Of a stretch of 64,000 nucleotides of DNA, positions 15,495 through 22,537 are shown piece by piece. Positions within the stretch are counted from its first letter, which is position 1, and every line of letters starts with the position of its first letter. This DNA comes from Dactylosporangium siamense (GTDB taxonomy: Bacteria; Actinomycetota; Actinomycetes; Mycobacteriales; Micromonosporaceae): positions 1-64,000 of the forward strand of contig NZ_BONQ01000155.1 of NCBI RefSeq assembly GCF_016862795.1, in the 5' to 3' direction. Below the pieces are notes generated by a model. It was not told the origin of the DNA, searched no databases, and saw nothing but the letters and a program-made list of their open reading frames with translations. The translations under genes and the position numbers were made by a program.

Positions 15495-17458
15495 CCGGCG
15501 ACGTCCATCCGGCATGGCTGCCGCCGGAGGCGCTGCGGGCCGTCGGTTCGCGCCGGGTGCTGATCCAAGGCGGCGGGCTGCTCGTGGACACGGTGCGGGC
15601 CGAGCTGTCCCGGGCCTGCGGACGGTTCGGCGGGACGGTCGGCGGCGACGGTCCGTTCGACCTGGTGCTCAAGCTGTCCAACGGGCGGCGGCCGCCCGAC
15701 CCGGACGTCTTCGTCCTGTCCCGCGACGCCGGCGTCACCGTCGTGCGCGCCGACGAACCGGCCGGGCTGCTCTACGGGTTCTTCCACGTGGTGCGGCTCG
15801 GCGAGGCGGCCTTCGACGGCGCGTTCCCGCCCCGGCCGCACCGGCCCGCCATCCGCCGGCGGATGGTCCAGCACTGGGACAACGTCGACGTGCACCCCGT
15901 CATGGGCCAGGTCGAGCGCGGCTACGCCGGCGGGTCCGTGTTCTGGCACGACGGGGCGCTGCGCGCCGACCTGTCCAGGGTCACCGCCTACGCCCGCCTC
16001 CTGGCGTCCTGCGGTGTCAACGCCCTGTGCGTGAACAACGTCAACGTGCACGCGACCGAGGCGCGGCTGCTGACCGGCCGGCTCGGCGACGTCGCCGCGA
16101 TCGCGGATCTCCTGCGCCCGTACGGGATCCGCGTCCACCTGTCGGTGAGCTTCGCCGCGCCGGCCGTGGACCTCGGCACCGCCGACCCCCTCGACCCGCG
16201 GGTGGCGGCCTGGTGGGCGGACACCACCCGGCGGGTCTACGCGACGATCCCCGACTTCGGTGGCTACGTCGTGAAGGCCGACTCCGAGGGGCAGCCCGGC
16301 CCGTTCGCGGACGGCCGCAGCCACGCCGACGGCGCCAACGCCCTCGCCGCCGCGCTCGCCCCGCACGGCGGCGTCGTGCACTGGCGGGCGTTCGTCTACA
16401 ACCACCGGCAGGACTGGCGCGACCGCGGCACCGACCGGGCCCGCGCCGCCCACGACCACTTCGTCCCGCTCGACGGCGCCTTCGGTGACAACGTGATCCT
16501 GCAGGTGAAGCACGGCCCGATCGACTTCCAGACCCGGGAGCCGGTGTCGCCGCTCATCGCCGCCATGCCCGCCACCCGCGTCGCGGTCGAGGTGCAGGCG
16601 ACCCAGGAGTACACCGGCCAGCAGCGGCACGTGTGCTACCTCGGTCCGATGTGGAGCGAGGTGCTCGGCTTCGCCCCCTGGGGCTCCGAGGGCCCGCCCG
16701 TGGCCGGTCTCGCGGCCGGTCTCGTCGCGGTGTCGAACGTCGGCGACGACCCGTTCTGGACCGGGCATCCCCTCGCCCAGGCGAACCTGTACGCGTTCGG
16801 CCGGCTCGCCTGGGACCCGCGCCTCGATCCCGTCGCCGTGCTCGACGAGTGGATCGACCTGACGTTCGGCCCCGGCGCGACGGCCGACCCGCGCCTGCTA
16901 CGGGCCACGCTGCACGCCGTCATGGACGACTCGTGGCGGACCTACGAGCGCTACACCGCCCCGCTCGGCGTCGGCTTCATGGTCCGGCCCGGGCACCACT
17001 ACGGCCCAGACGTCGACGGCTACGAGTACACGCCGTGGGGCACCTACCACTTCGCCGACCGCGACGGCGTCGGCGTGGACCGCACCCGCGCCACCGGCAC
17101 CGGCTTCGCCGGTCAGTACCCGCCGGCGTGGTCCCGGGTGTACGAGTCGGTCCACGACTGCCCGGACGAGCTGCTGCTGTTCTTCCACCATGTGCCCTAC
17201 GGGCACGTCCTGCACGACGGCGGCACCGTCATCCAGCACATCTACGACACACACTTCGAGGGTGTCGAGGCGGTCGGGGCGATGCGGGATCGCTGGTCGG
17301 CGCTGCCGGCCGGGCTGGTCGACCCGGCGCTCGCCGCGCGGGTCGCCGAGCGCCTGGACGAGCAGCTGCGCAGCGCCGTCGAGTGGCGGGACCAGATCAA
17401 CGCGTACTTCTTCCGCAAGTCCGGCGTCCGTGACGCGCACGGCCGCCGCATCCACTGA
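15491..17458 (+). CDS. GH67 alpha-glucuronidase
   Basis: The 655-residue protein is a GH67 alpha-glucuronidase, which removes 4-O-methyl-glucuronic acid from the non-reducing end of aldouronates. The family signature appears as VVKADSEGQPGP with the presumed acid E266, followed by VEVQATQEYTGQ and the aromatic segment GHHYGPDVDGYEYTPWGTYH. Length is slightly short of the usual 680-710 residues. It has no signal peptide and is cytoplasmic, so its substrate must be imported, consistent with the LplBC importer upstream. The GTG at 15491 overlaps the small remnant frame. Confidence 0.92.
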   Translation: MTGDVHPAWLPPEALRAVGSRRVLIQGGGLLVDTVRAELSRACGRFGGTVGGDGPFDLVLKLSNGRRPPDPDVFVLSRDAGVTVVRADEPAGLLYGFFHVVRLGEAAFDGAFPPRPHRPAIRRRMVQHWDNVDVHPVMGQVERGYAGGSVFWHDGALRADLSRVTAYARLLASCGVNALCVNNVNVHATEARLLTGRLGDVAAIADLLRPYGIRVHLSVSFAAPAVDLGTADPLDPRVAAWWADTTRRVYATIPDFGGYVVKADSEGQPGPFADGRSHADGANALAAALAPHGGVVHWRAFVYNHRQDWRDRGTDRARAAHDHFVPLDGAFGDNVILQVKHGPIDFQTREPVSPLIAAMPATRVAVEVQATQEYTGQQRHVCYLGPMWSEVLGFAPWGSEGPPVAGLAAGLVAVSNVGDDPFWTGHPLAQANLYAFGRLAWDPRLDPVAVLDEWIDLTFGPGATADPRLLRATLHAVMDDSWRTYERYTAPLGVGFMVRPGHHYGPDVDGYEYTPWGTYHFADRDGVGVDRTRATGTGFAGQYPPAWSRVYESVHDCPDELLLFFHHVPYGHVLHDGGTVIQHIYDTHFEGVEAVGAMRDRWSALPAGLVDPALAARVAERLDEQLRSAVEWRDQINAYFFRKSGVRDAHGRRIH

Positions 17459-17487
17459 TCGTTGCCGGCCGCGATGCAAGCTTCACG

Positions 17488-17512
17488 ATGTTTCCTGGCC
17501 GGTTGGAAACAT
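17488..17512. promoter_or_regulatory. Inverted repeat upstream of CE15 gene
   Basis: ATGTTTCC (17488-17495) and GGAAACAT (17505-17512) are perfect inverted copies separated by nine bases, 62 bp before the CE15 start in the 115-bp gap after GH67. The half-site GGAAA resembles that of the palindrome at 7614-7627, so it may be a spaced LacI-family operator. Confidence 0.45.
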
Positions 17513-17573
17513 TGCTGTACCGACGCCGATTCGTTCTGCGACGCTGCCTGCCACCATCCAGTTAGGAGTGTCG

Positions 17574-19181
17574 ATGAGAAGACCCTGGATCGTCGTCATC
17601 ACGGTCGCCCTGGCCCTCGCCCTCGGCGCCGCCGTGGTGACGGTCACCGCCGGTGCCGCCGTCACCGCGTCCGCGGTGGAGGACGAGGGCGCCGACTGCC
17701 CGGTGCCGGCGCTGCCCGACGCCGGTGCGCTGCCGACCAACGCGAAGCTGCCCGACCCGTTCAAACGCCTCGACGGCACCCGCATCGCCACGAGGTCCGA
17801 CTGGCGGTGCCGGCGGGAGGAGGTCAAGAAGCTGGCGGAGAAGTTCGTCTACGGCGAGAAGCCCGCGAAGCCGCAGAGCGTCACCGGCACGGTGTCCAGC
17901 ACCGGCGTCACCGTGAACGTCACCCACAACGGCAGGAGCTCGAGCTTCTCCGCGCGGGTCGAGCTGCCCGGCGGCTCCGGGCCCTTCCCGGCCGTCGTGG
18001 TCCTGGGCGGCTTCGGCGCGGACACCGCCGCCATCAAGGCCGCCGGCGCCGCCGTGATCAGCTACGACCCCTACGCGGTCGGCAAGGAAGGCACCCCGCG
18101 CACCAACAAGCAGGGCGCGTTCTACAGCATCTACGGCGCCACCAGCAGCACCGGCCTGCTGATGGCGTGGGCCTGGGGCGTGAGCCGCATCATCGACGTC
18201 GTCGCCCAGTCCGACGGGCGGATCCTCAAGGCGGACGCGATGGGCGTCACCGGGTGCTCGCGTTTCGGCAAGGGCGCGTTCGTCATCGGCGCGTTCGACC
18301 AGCGCATCGCGCTGACCATGCCGATCGAGTCGGGCAGCGCCGGCGCGCCCATCTTCCGGGGCATCCCGGGGGAGGGTGCGCAGAGCCTCAGCAGCGCCTA
18401 CGGGGAGCAGCCCTGGCTCGGCGACGCGTTCGGCACGTTCACCGGCAGCCCGAACCGGCTGCCGGTCGACACGCACGAGATGGTCGCGATGGTCGCGCCG
18501 CGGGGGCTGTTCATCATGGACAACCCGCACATCGCCAACCTCGGCCCGAGGTCCGCGAGCGTGGCCGCGCTCGGCGGCGCCGAGGTGTACAAGGCGCTCG
18601 GCGCGGGGGCGAACATCACCTACTGGTCGGACGTCCAGGACGGCAACCACTGCGCCAACCGGGCCGAGTGGCGGGTCCCGTTGCAGCAGCACATCGCGAA
18701 GTACCTGCTGCGGACCGGCAACGAACCCGGCACGATCAGGATCGCCGCCAAGGCCCTGGGCCGGTTGTCGGACTGGAGCGACTGGCAGACCCCGGTCCTC
18801 GGCGACACCCAGTCCCCGACCCCGAGCCGGTCCGTGTCGGCGTCGGCGTCGGTCTCGCCGTCCGCCTCGCCGTCGGCGAGCGCGTCGCCGCCCGCGGGCC
18901 AGGGGTGCTCGGCCGCCCTCACCGTCCAGAACGTCTGGGACGGCGGCTTCGTGGCCTCGGTGCGGGTCACCGCCGGCGCCGCCGCGATCACCGGCTGGAC
19001 CGTCCGGCTCAGCGTCCCCAACGGCACGATCACCAGCCTGTGGAACGGCCGGCGCAACGGCACGACGGTGTCGAACGAGACGTACAACGGATCCCTGGGC
19101 GCGGGTGCCTCGACGGAGTTCGGCTTCCAGGGCACCGGCTCGGCGACCGGGCTGGCCACGACCGGCTGCACCGCCCCCTGA
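17574..19181 (+). CDS. Secreted CE15 glucuronoyl methylesterase with CBM2
   Basis: The 535-residue protein has a signal peptide (about 1-34), a CE15 domain (about 45-400), a Ser/Pro/Ala-rich linker (about 412-445) and a C-terminal CBM2 (about 448-535, bounded by Cys residues). CE15 enzymes cleave the ester between lignin alcohols and glucuronic acid on xylan. The nucleophile is S229 in GCSRFGKG; E252 in MPIESGS and H359 in DGNHCAN complete the site. The ATG at 17574 follows TTAGGAG. It is 115 bp after GH67 and may have its own promoter around the inverted repeat at 17488-17512. The CBM2 should bind cellulose or xylan. Confidence 0.93.
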   Translation: MRRPWIVVITVALALALGAAVVTVTAGAAVTASAVEDEGADCPVPALPDAGALPTNAKLPDPFKRLDGTRIATRSDWRCRREEVKKLAEKFVYGEKPAKPQSVTGTVSSTGVTVNVTHNGRSSSFSARVELPGGSGPFPAVVVLGGFGADTAAIKAAGAAVISYDPYAVGKEGTPRTNKQGAFYSIYGATSSTGLLMAWAWGVSRIIDVVAQSDGRILKADAMGVTGCSRFGKGAFVIGAFDQRIALTMPIESGSAGAPIFRGIPGEGAQSLSSAYGEQPWLGDAFGTFTGSPNRLPVDTHEMVAMVAPRGLFIMDNPHIANLGPRSASVAALGGAEVYKALGAGANITYWSDVQDGNHCANRAEWRVPLQQHIAKYLLRTGNEPGTIRIAAKALGRLSDWSDWQTPVLGDTQSPTPSRSVSASASVSPSASPSASASPPAGQGCSAALTVQNVWDGGFVASVRVTAGAAAITGWTVRLSVPNGTITSLWNGRRNGTTVSNETYNGSLGAGASTEFGFQGTGSATGLATTGCTAP

Positions 19182-19188
19182 GCACCGT

Positions 19189-19261
19189 CCGCCGGGCGCT
19201 CGGCCGAGCCCCTGATTCGCGGCTCCCGCGCTGCGCTCAGGCCTGCTGCAGCGCCCGGCGG
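19189..19261. terminator. Long inverted repeat between convergent genes
   Basis: CCGCCGGGCGCT (19189-19200) and AGCGCCCGGCGG (19250-19261) are perfect 12-bp inverted copies with a 49-base loop between the convergent CE15 and TetR genes; the right arm is within the last TetR codons. It could serve as a bidirectional terminator, but it has no T-run. Confidence 0.3.
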
Positions 19262-19905
19262 ATGGTGGCGGCGACGGTGTCGGGATCGCGCTGGTCGTGC
19301 AGGACGATGACGGCGGTGCCGTTGCCGTTGGGGGCCGGCTCGGGCGTCGCGAAGAGCGCCACCACCTGGGCCATGGCGGCGTCGAGCTCGGCGGCCGGCT
19401 CGACGGTGTCGCGCCGCAGCCACCGCCGCAGCACGTGGTTGTGCGCCGAGACGACGGCGGCGGCCATCAGCTCCGCGCGCAGCGCCGCCCCGGGCGCCGG
19501 GCCCATCCACTCGGCGATGAACTCGCGGAACAGCCGCTGATACCGCGCGACGCTGGCGATCTCGCGGTCCCGCAGGGTGGCGATCCGGCTGGTGAGCGCA
19601 TAGCGGCGGCGGGCCCGGTCGTCCTCCTCGACGTAGCGCAGCAGCACCAGCCGCACCGCCTCGGTGACGGCCACGATCGCGGTGTCGGCGGTCGACGTGG
19701 CGAGGCGTTCCTTGACGGTCGCGAGGAGCCGGTCGTGATCCGGGAAGATCACGTCCTCCTTGGACCGGTAGTGGCGAAACAGCGTGGTCCGGCCGACGCC
19801 CGCCCGGTCGGCGATGTCGTCGGCGGTCGTCTGTTCGTAGCCGCGCTCGTCGAACAGCTCGAGGGCGGCATCGACAAGACGGTCTCGTACAGGAATCCCG
19901 GTCAC
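19237..19905 (-). CDS. TetR/AcrR-family transcriptional regulator
   Basis: The 222-residue regulator has a TetR helix-turn-helix in the first 55 residues (LVDAALELFDERGYEQTTAD, then RAGVGRTTLFRHYRSKEDVIF) and a helical ligand-binding domain after it. The GTG at 19905 is chosen for AAGGA seven bases upstream; an ATG at 19923 would add six residues. Two palindromic repeats lie between it and the divergent Crp/Fnr-type gene, so it probably represses itself and perhaps that neighbour. The ligand is unknown. Confidence 0.85.
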   Translation of the reverse strand: MTGIPVRDRLVDAALELFDERGYEQTTADDIADRAGVGRTTLFRHYRSKEDVIFPDHDRLLATVKERLATSTADTAIVAVTEAVRLVLLRYVEEDDRARRRYALTSRIATLRDREIASVARYQRLFREFIAEWMGPAPGAALRAELMAAAVVSAHNHVLRRWLRRDTVEPAAELDAAMAQVVALFATPEPAPNGNGTAVIVLHDQRDPDTVAATIRRALQQA

Positions 19906-19950
19906 GGTCCCATCCTTGCGCATCGCTCTGACCTGTTGCTTTCCGGTCGC

Positions 19951-19984
19951 GGTATCTAGTACCGTCGCAATGGTACTGAGTACC
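19951..19984. promoter_or_regulatory. Tandem palindromic operators for TetR
   Basis: GGTATCTAGTACC (19951-19963) and GGTACTGAGTACC (19972-19984) are near-identical 13-bp palindromes whose centres are 21 bp apart, two helical turns. They lie in the divergent region between the TetR and Crp/Fnr-type genes. Confidence 0.6.
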
Positions 19985-20004
19985 ACCTGGCTTGGGGAGG
20001 GCTC

Positions 20005-20742
20005 ATGGTCCTGACGTTTCCATCCCGCACCACGAGCGCAGCGACGGTCACCGCCGACCCGGTCCTGCGCTCCACCGACCTGTTCCGCAGCATCGACCCG
20101 GACGCCGCGACCGCGCTCGCGGCCGAGTTCGAGACGATCCGCGCGGAGCGCGGCACGGTGCTGTTCGCCGAGGGTGACCCCGGCGACCGGCTGTACATCG
20201 TGCTGGCCGGCAAGGTGAAGCTCAGCCGCAGCTCGCGGGACGGCCGCGAGGGCGTCATGGCGCTGCTCGGCCCGACCGACCACTTCGGCGACTTCGAGCT
20301 GCTCGACGGCGGCCCGCGCGTCGTCGGCGCCACCGTCGTCGCCGACGCCCGCCTGGCCGTGCTGCCCAAGCCGGTCCTGGACCGGTGGATCGCGTACCAC
20401 CCGTACGTTGCGGAGCAGCTGCTGCGCGTCATCGCCCGCGGCATCCGCGGCCACCGCGCCGCGGTCGACGACCGCCTCTACAGCGACGTGCCCGGGCGGG
20501 TCGCCAGCCGGATCATCCAGCTCGCGCACCGCTTCGGCGTCGTCGAGGACGGTGCTACCCGCGTGGTGCACGACCTCACCCAGACGGAGCTGGCGCAGTT
20601 CGTCGGCGCCTCCCGGGAGTCGGTGAACAAGGTCCTCGCCGACTACGCCGCCCGCGGCTGGCTGCGCCTGGAGCACAAGTGCGTGGTCATCCTCGACAAC
20701 GCGCCCCTGGCCCGCCGCGCGCAACACGGCCGCCGCCGCTGA
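20005..20742 (+). CDS. Crp/Fnr-family transcriptional regulator
   Basis: The 245-residue protein has a cyclic-nucleotide-binding beta-roll (about 22-135, with GDRLYIVLAGKVKLS and HFGDFELLDGGPR) and a Crp-type winged helix (about 155-225, DLTQTELAQFVGASRESVNKVLADY). The effector pocket motif FGExALL...R is altered to FGDFELLDGGPR, so cAMP binding is uncertain. No cysteine cluster for an Fnr iron-sulfur centre is present. The ATG at 20005 follows GGGGAGGG. It is divergent from the TetR gene, and 16-bp tandem repeats begin directly after its stop codon. Confidence 0.88.
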   Translation: MVLTFPSRTTSAATVTADPVLRSTDLFRSIDPDAATALAAEFETIRAERGTVLFAEGDPGDRLYIVLAGKVKLSRSSRDGREGVMALLGPTDHFGDFELLDGGPRVVGATVVADARLAVLPKPVLDRWIAYHPYVAEQLLRVIARGIRGHRAAVDDRLYSDVPGRVASRIIQLAHRFGVVEDGATRVVHDLTQTELAQFVGASRESVNKVLADYAARGWLRLEHKCVVILDNAPLARRAQHGRRR

Positions 20743-20870
20743 CCGGCTTCTGCGCTGGCCGGCTTCTGCGCTGGCCGGCTTCCGCGCTGGCCGGCTTCCG
20801 CGCTGGCCGGCTTCCGCGCTGGCCGGCTTCCGCGCTGGCCGGCTTCCGCGCTGGCCGGCTTCTATGCTGG
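20743..20870. repeat. Eight tandem 16-bp repeats
   Basis: The unit CCGGCTTCCGCGCTGG is repeated eight times head to tail, starting right after the Crp/Fnr stop codon. Units 1 and 2 have CTG for CCG, and unit 8 reads CCGGCTTCTATGCTGG. There are no spacers, so this is a minisatellite, not a CRISPR array. The altered last unit supplies the TATGCT box of the next gene. Confidence 0.95.
20863..20868 (+). promoter_or_regulatory. Leaderless -10 box created inside the last repeat unit
   Basis: TATGCT lies six bases before the GTG at 20875, the spacing expected for a leaderless mRNA in actinobacteria. The preceding repeat units carry CCGCGCT in the same place and lack the box. Confidence 0.5.
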
Positions 20871-20874
20871 GCCG

Positions 20875-21162
20875 GTGGATCTGGAGTTCAGCGGCGAGGT
20901 GTGGTTCTGGCGCGGCCCGTCGCCGTTCCACTTCGTCACCGTGCCCGAGGACGACTGCGCCGCCCTGCGCGACGCGGCCGCGCTGGTCACCTACGGCTGG
21001 GGCATGATCCCGGTCGCGGCGCGGATCGGCGGCACCGGCTGGACGACGTCGCTGTTTCCGAAGGACGGCCGGTATCTCGTGCCGCTGAAGGACCGGGTGC
21101 GCAAGGCCGAGCAGATCGACATCGGCGACACCGTCACGGTCCGGCTCACCGTCGACGTCTGA
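20875..21162 (+). CDS. DUF1905 domain protein
   Basis: The 95-residue protein matches the small DUF1905 beta-barrel family: it opens with a short strand and GEVWFWRGPSPFHFVTVP and closes with DIGDTVTVRLTVDV. The conserved glycine-rich segment GWGMIPVAARIGGTGWTTSLFP is intact. Function is not established. The GTG start fits a leaderless mRNA from the TATGCT box in the last tandem repeat; no ribosome-binding site is visible. Confidence 0.8.
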   Translation: MDLEFSGEVWFWRGPSPFHFVTVPEDDCAALRDAAALVTYGWGMIPVAARIGGTGWTTSLFPKDGRYLVPLKDRVRKAEQIDIGDTVTVRLTVDV

Positions 21163-21168
21163 CCCGGT

Positions 21169-22065
21169 CTACAACGGCCAGGTGTGCATTGCCCGATCCA
21201 GCCACGGTACGACCAGCAGCACCGTCGGCAGCACCAGGATCGCGGCGGCCACGGCATAGATGGCGGCGCTGAGCCGCGCGTCGGTGCCGGGCGCGCCGGG
21301 CGCGAGCCGGTCCAGCCGCCACCGGCGCTCCCGCGCCGCGTCGTGCGGCTCGAGCTCGAGGTCGCCGACCGGCCCGCCGAGGGCCTGCAACGCCTCCCGC
21401 AGCGGCCCGTTGCCGTGCCGCCGGCGGGCCGCGTCGTCGGCGAGGGCCTCGAGCAGGATGTGCACGGCATCCAGCGGGGCGCGGCTGCGCAGCGGGGCGG
21501 GCACGGCCCGGTAGAAGGCGGTGAAGGACTCCATCACCACGTCGTGCCGGGCGCTCAGGTGCGCCCGCTCGTGCGCGAGCACCGCGGCGACCTGCTGCGT
21601 GTCGAGGACCCGCAGCGTGCCCTGACTCAGCACGATGCGGGGGGAGCGGCCGGGCACGCAGTACGCGAACGGCAGCCCGCCGTCGAGGACCCGCACCACA
21701 TCGTCGAGGCCGGCATGCGCGTCCAGCAGGTCGGCGAGCAGCCGGTGCCGGGCCCGGCGGACGCGGGACCGGTACGCCACCAGGCCGACCGACACGAGCA
21801 ACCGCACGACGATCACAGCGGCCACACCGAGCGCCGCCACCAGTGCCGCCACGCCGAAGGTCTGGTCGGCGCCGTGGGCCCGTACCAACTCCTCGGGAGC
21901 GGCGAGCACCACGCCCAGCGCGCACAGCACCGCGGCCAGGGTGACCGACTGCCACAGCACGACGGTGGCGCCCGGCGCCCGCGCCGTCCACCGGGCCCGG
22001 GCGAGCGGGCCGGGCACGATGAGCGACAGGGTCAGGCCGAGCGCCCCGAGCAGGAGTGCGGTCAC
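21169..22065 (-). CDS. M56-family membrane metallopeptidase (BlaR1-like, without penicillin-binding domain)
   Basis: The 298-residue membrane protein has about four hydrophobic helices and the zinc motif HERAH in VLAHERAHLSARHD, as in M56/BlaR1 sensors. A C-terminal beta-lactam-binding domain is absent. The GTG at 22065 overlaps the stop of the BlaI-type gene by four bases. In such pairs the peptidase cleaves the BlaI repressor. Here the pair sits next to cydABDC rather than a beta-lactamase gene, so the signal may be respiratory or membrane-related, which is inference. Confidence 0.85.
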   Translation of the reverse strand: MTALLLGALGLTLSLIVPGPLARARWTARAPGATVVLWQSVTLAAVLCALGVVLAAPEELVRAHGADQTFGVAALVAALGVAAVIVVRLLVSVGLVAYRSRVRRARHRLLADLLDAHAGLDDVVRVLDGGLPFAYCVPGRSPRIVLSQGTLRVLDTQQVAAVLAHERAHLSARHDVVMESFTAFYRAVPAPLRSRAPLDAVHILLEALADDAARRRHGNGPLREALQALGGPVGDLELEPHDAARERRWRLDRLAPGAPGTDARLSAAIYAVAAAILVLPTVLLVVPWLDRAMHTWPL

Positions 22066-22433
22066 CGGTCCCCGGCGGCGGCCTTGAGTGCCGCGGCCAG
22101 GGCGGCGGCGCCGTCGGGGCCGACCCGCCCGACGAAGTGGGCGAGGGCCGCGTCGCGGGCGGCGCCGTCGGGGGCGGCGCTGAGCGCGTCGAACATGAGC
22201 GCCGCGGTCATCTCCTCGCGGGTCTGCGTGGCGGCATACCGGTAGGCGCGGTCGGCCTTCTGCTGGGTGACGACGCCCTTCTTGGCGAGCCGGTCCAGCA
22301 CGGTCATCACGGTCGTGTAGGCCAGGCCCCGCGCCGGGTCCAGCCGCTCGTGCACCTGCCGGACGGTCAGCGGCTCGCCGGCGTCCCACAACTGCGCCAT
22401 GACCTCGCGTTCCAGGTCTCCGAGTCCACTCAC
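22062..22433 (-). CDS. BlaI/MecI/CopY-family transcriptional repressor
   Basis: The 123-residue protein is a BlaI-type winged-helix repressor: LGDLEREVMAQLWDAGEPLTVRQVHERL, then LAYTTVMTVLDRLAKKGVV with the recognition helix, and a dimerisation helix at the end. BlaI proteins bind TACTACA/TGTAGTA-type dyads as dimers. Copies of TACTAC/GTAGTA lie 57-93 bp upstream, in the region shared with cydA. The GTG at 22433 is the likely start. It is coupled to the M56 peptidase gene. Confidence 0.9.
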   Translation of the reverse strand: MSGLGDLEREVMAQLWDAGEPLTVRQVHERLDPARGLAYTTVMTVLDRLAKKGVVTQQKADRAYRYAATQTREEMTAALMFDALSAAPDGAARDAALAHFVGRVGPDGAAALAAALKAAAGDR

Positions 22434-22464
22434 GTGCTCGCCTCCGCTTCCGCTCTGGACCAGT

Positions 22465-22526
22465 GTAACGCGGATTACGGTGCGCGTCGTACTACAGGTC
22501 GTAGTATGTACTACGTACCGTCGTAG
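22465..22526. promoter_or_regulatory. BlaI-type dyad array between blaI-like gene and cydA
   Basis: TACTAC-AGGTC-GTAGTA (22490-22506) is a perfect dyad. A second, TACTACGTACCGTCGTAG (22509-22526), follows at once, ending 11 bp before cydA. Upstream GTAA-N6-TTAC (22465-22478) is another inverted repeat. Both divergent genes could be controlled from here. Confidence 0.6.
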
Positions 22527-22537
22527 ATGGGGGCCTC

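Noticed and set aside
19182-19236. Small gene between CE15 and TetR
   Set aside because: The 55-bp gap is too short and only shows one arm of an inverted repeat.
20743-20870. CRISPR array
   Set aside because: The units abut without spacers, are only 16 bp and no cas gene is present.
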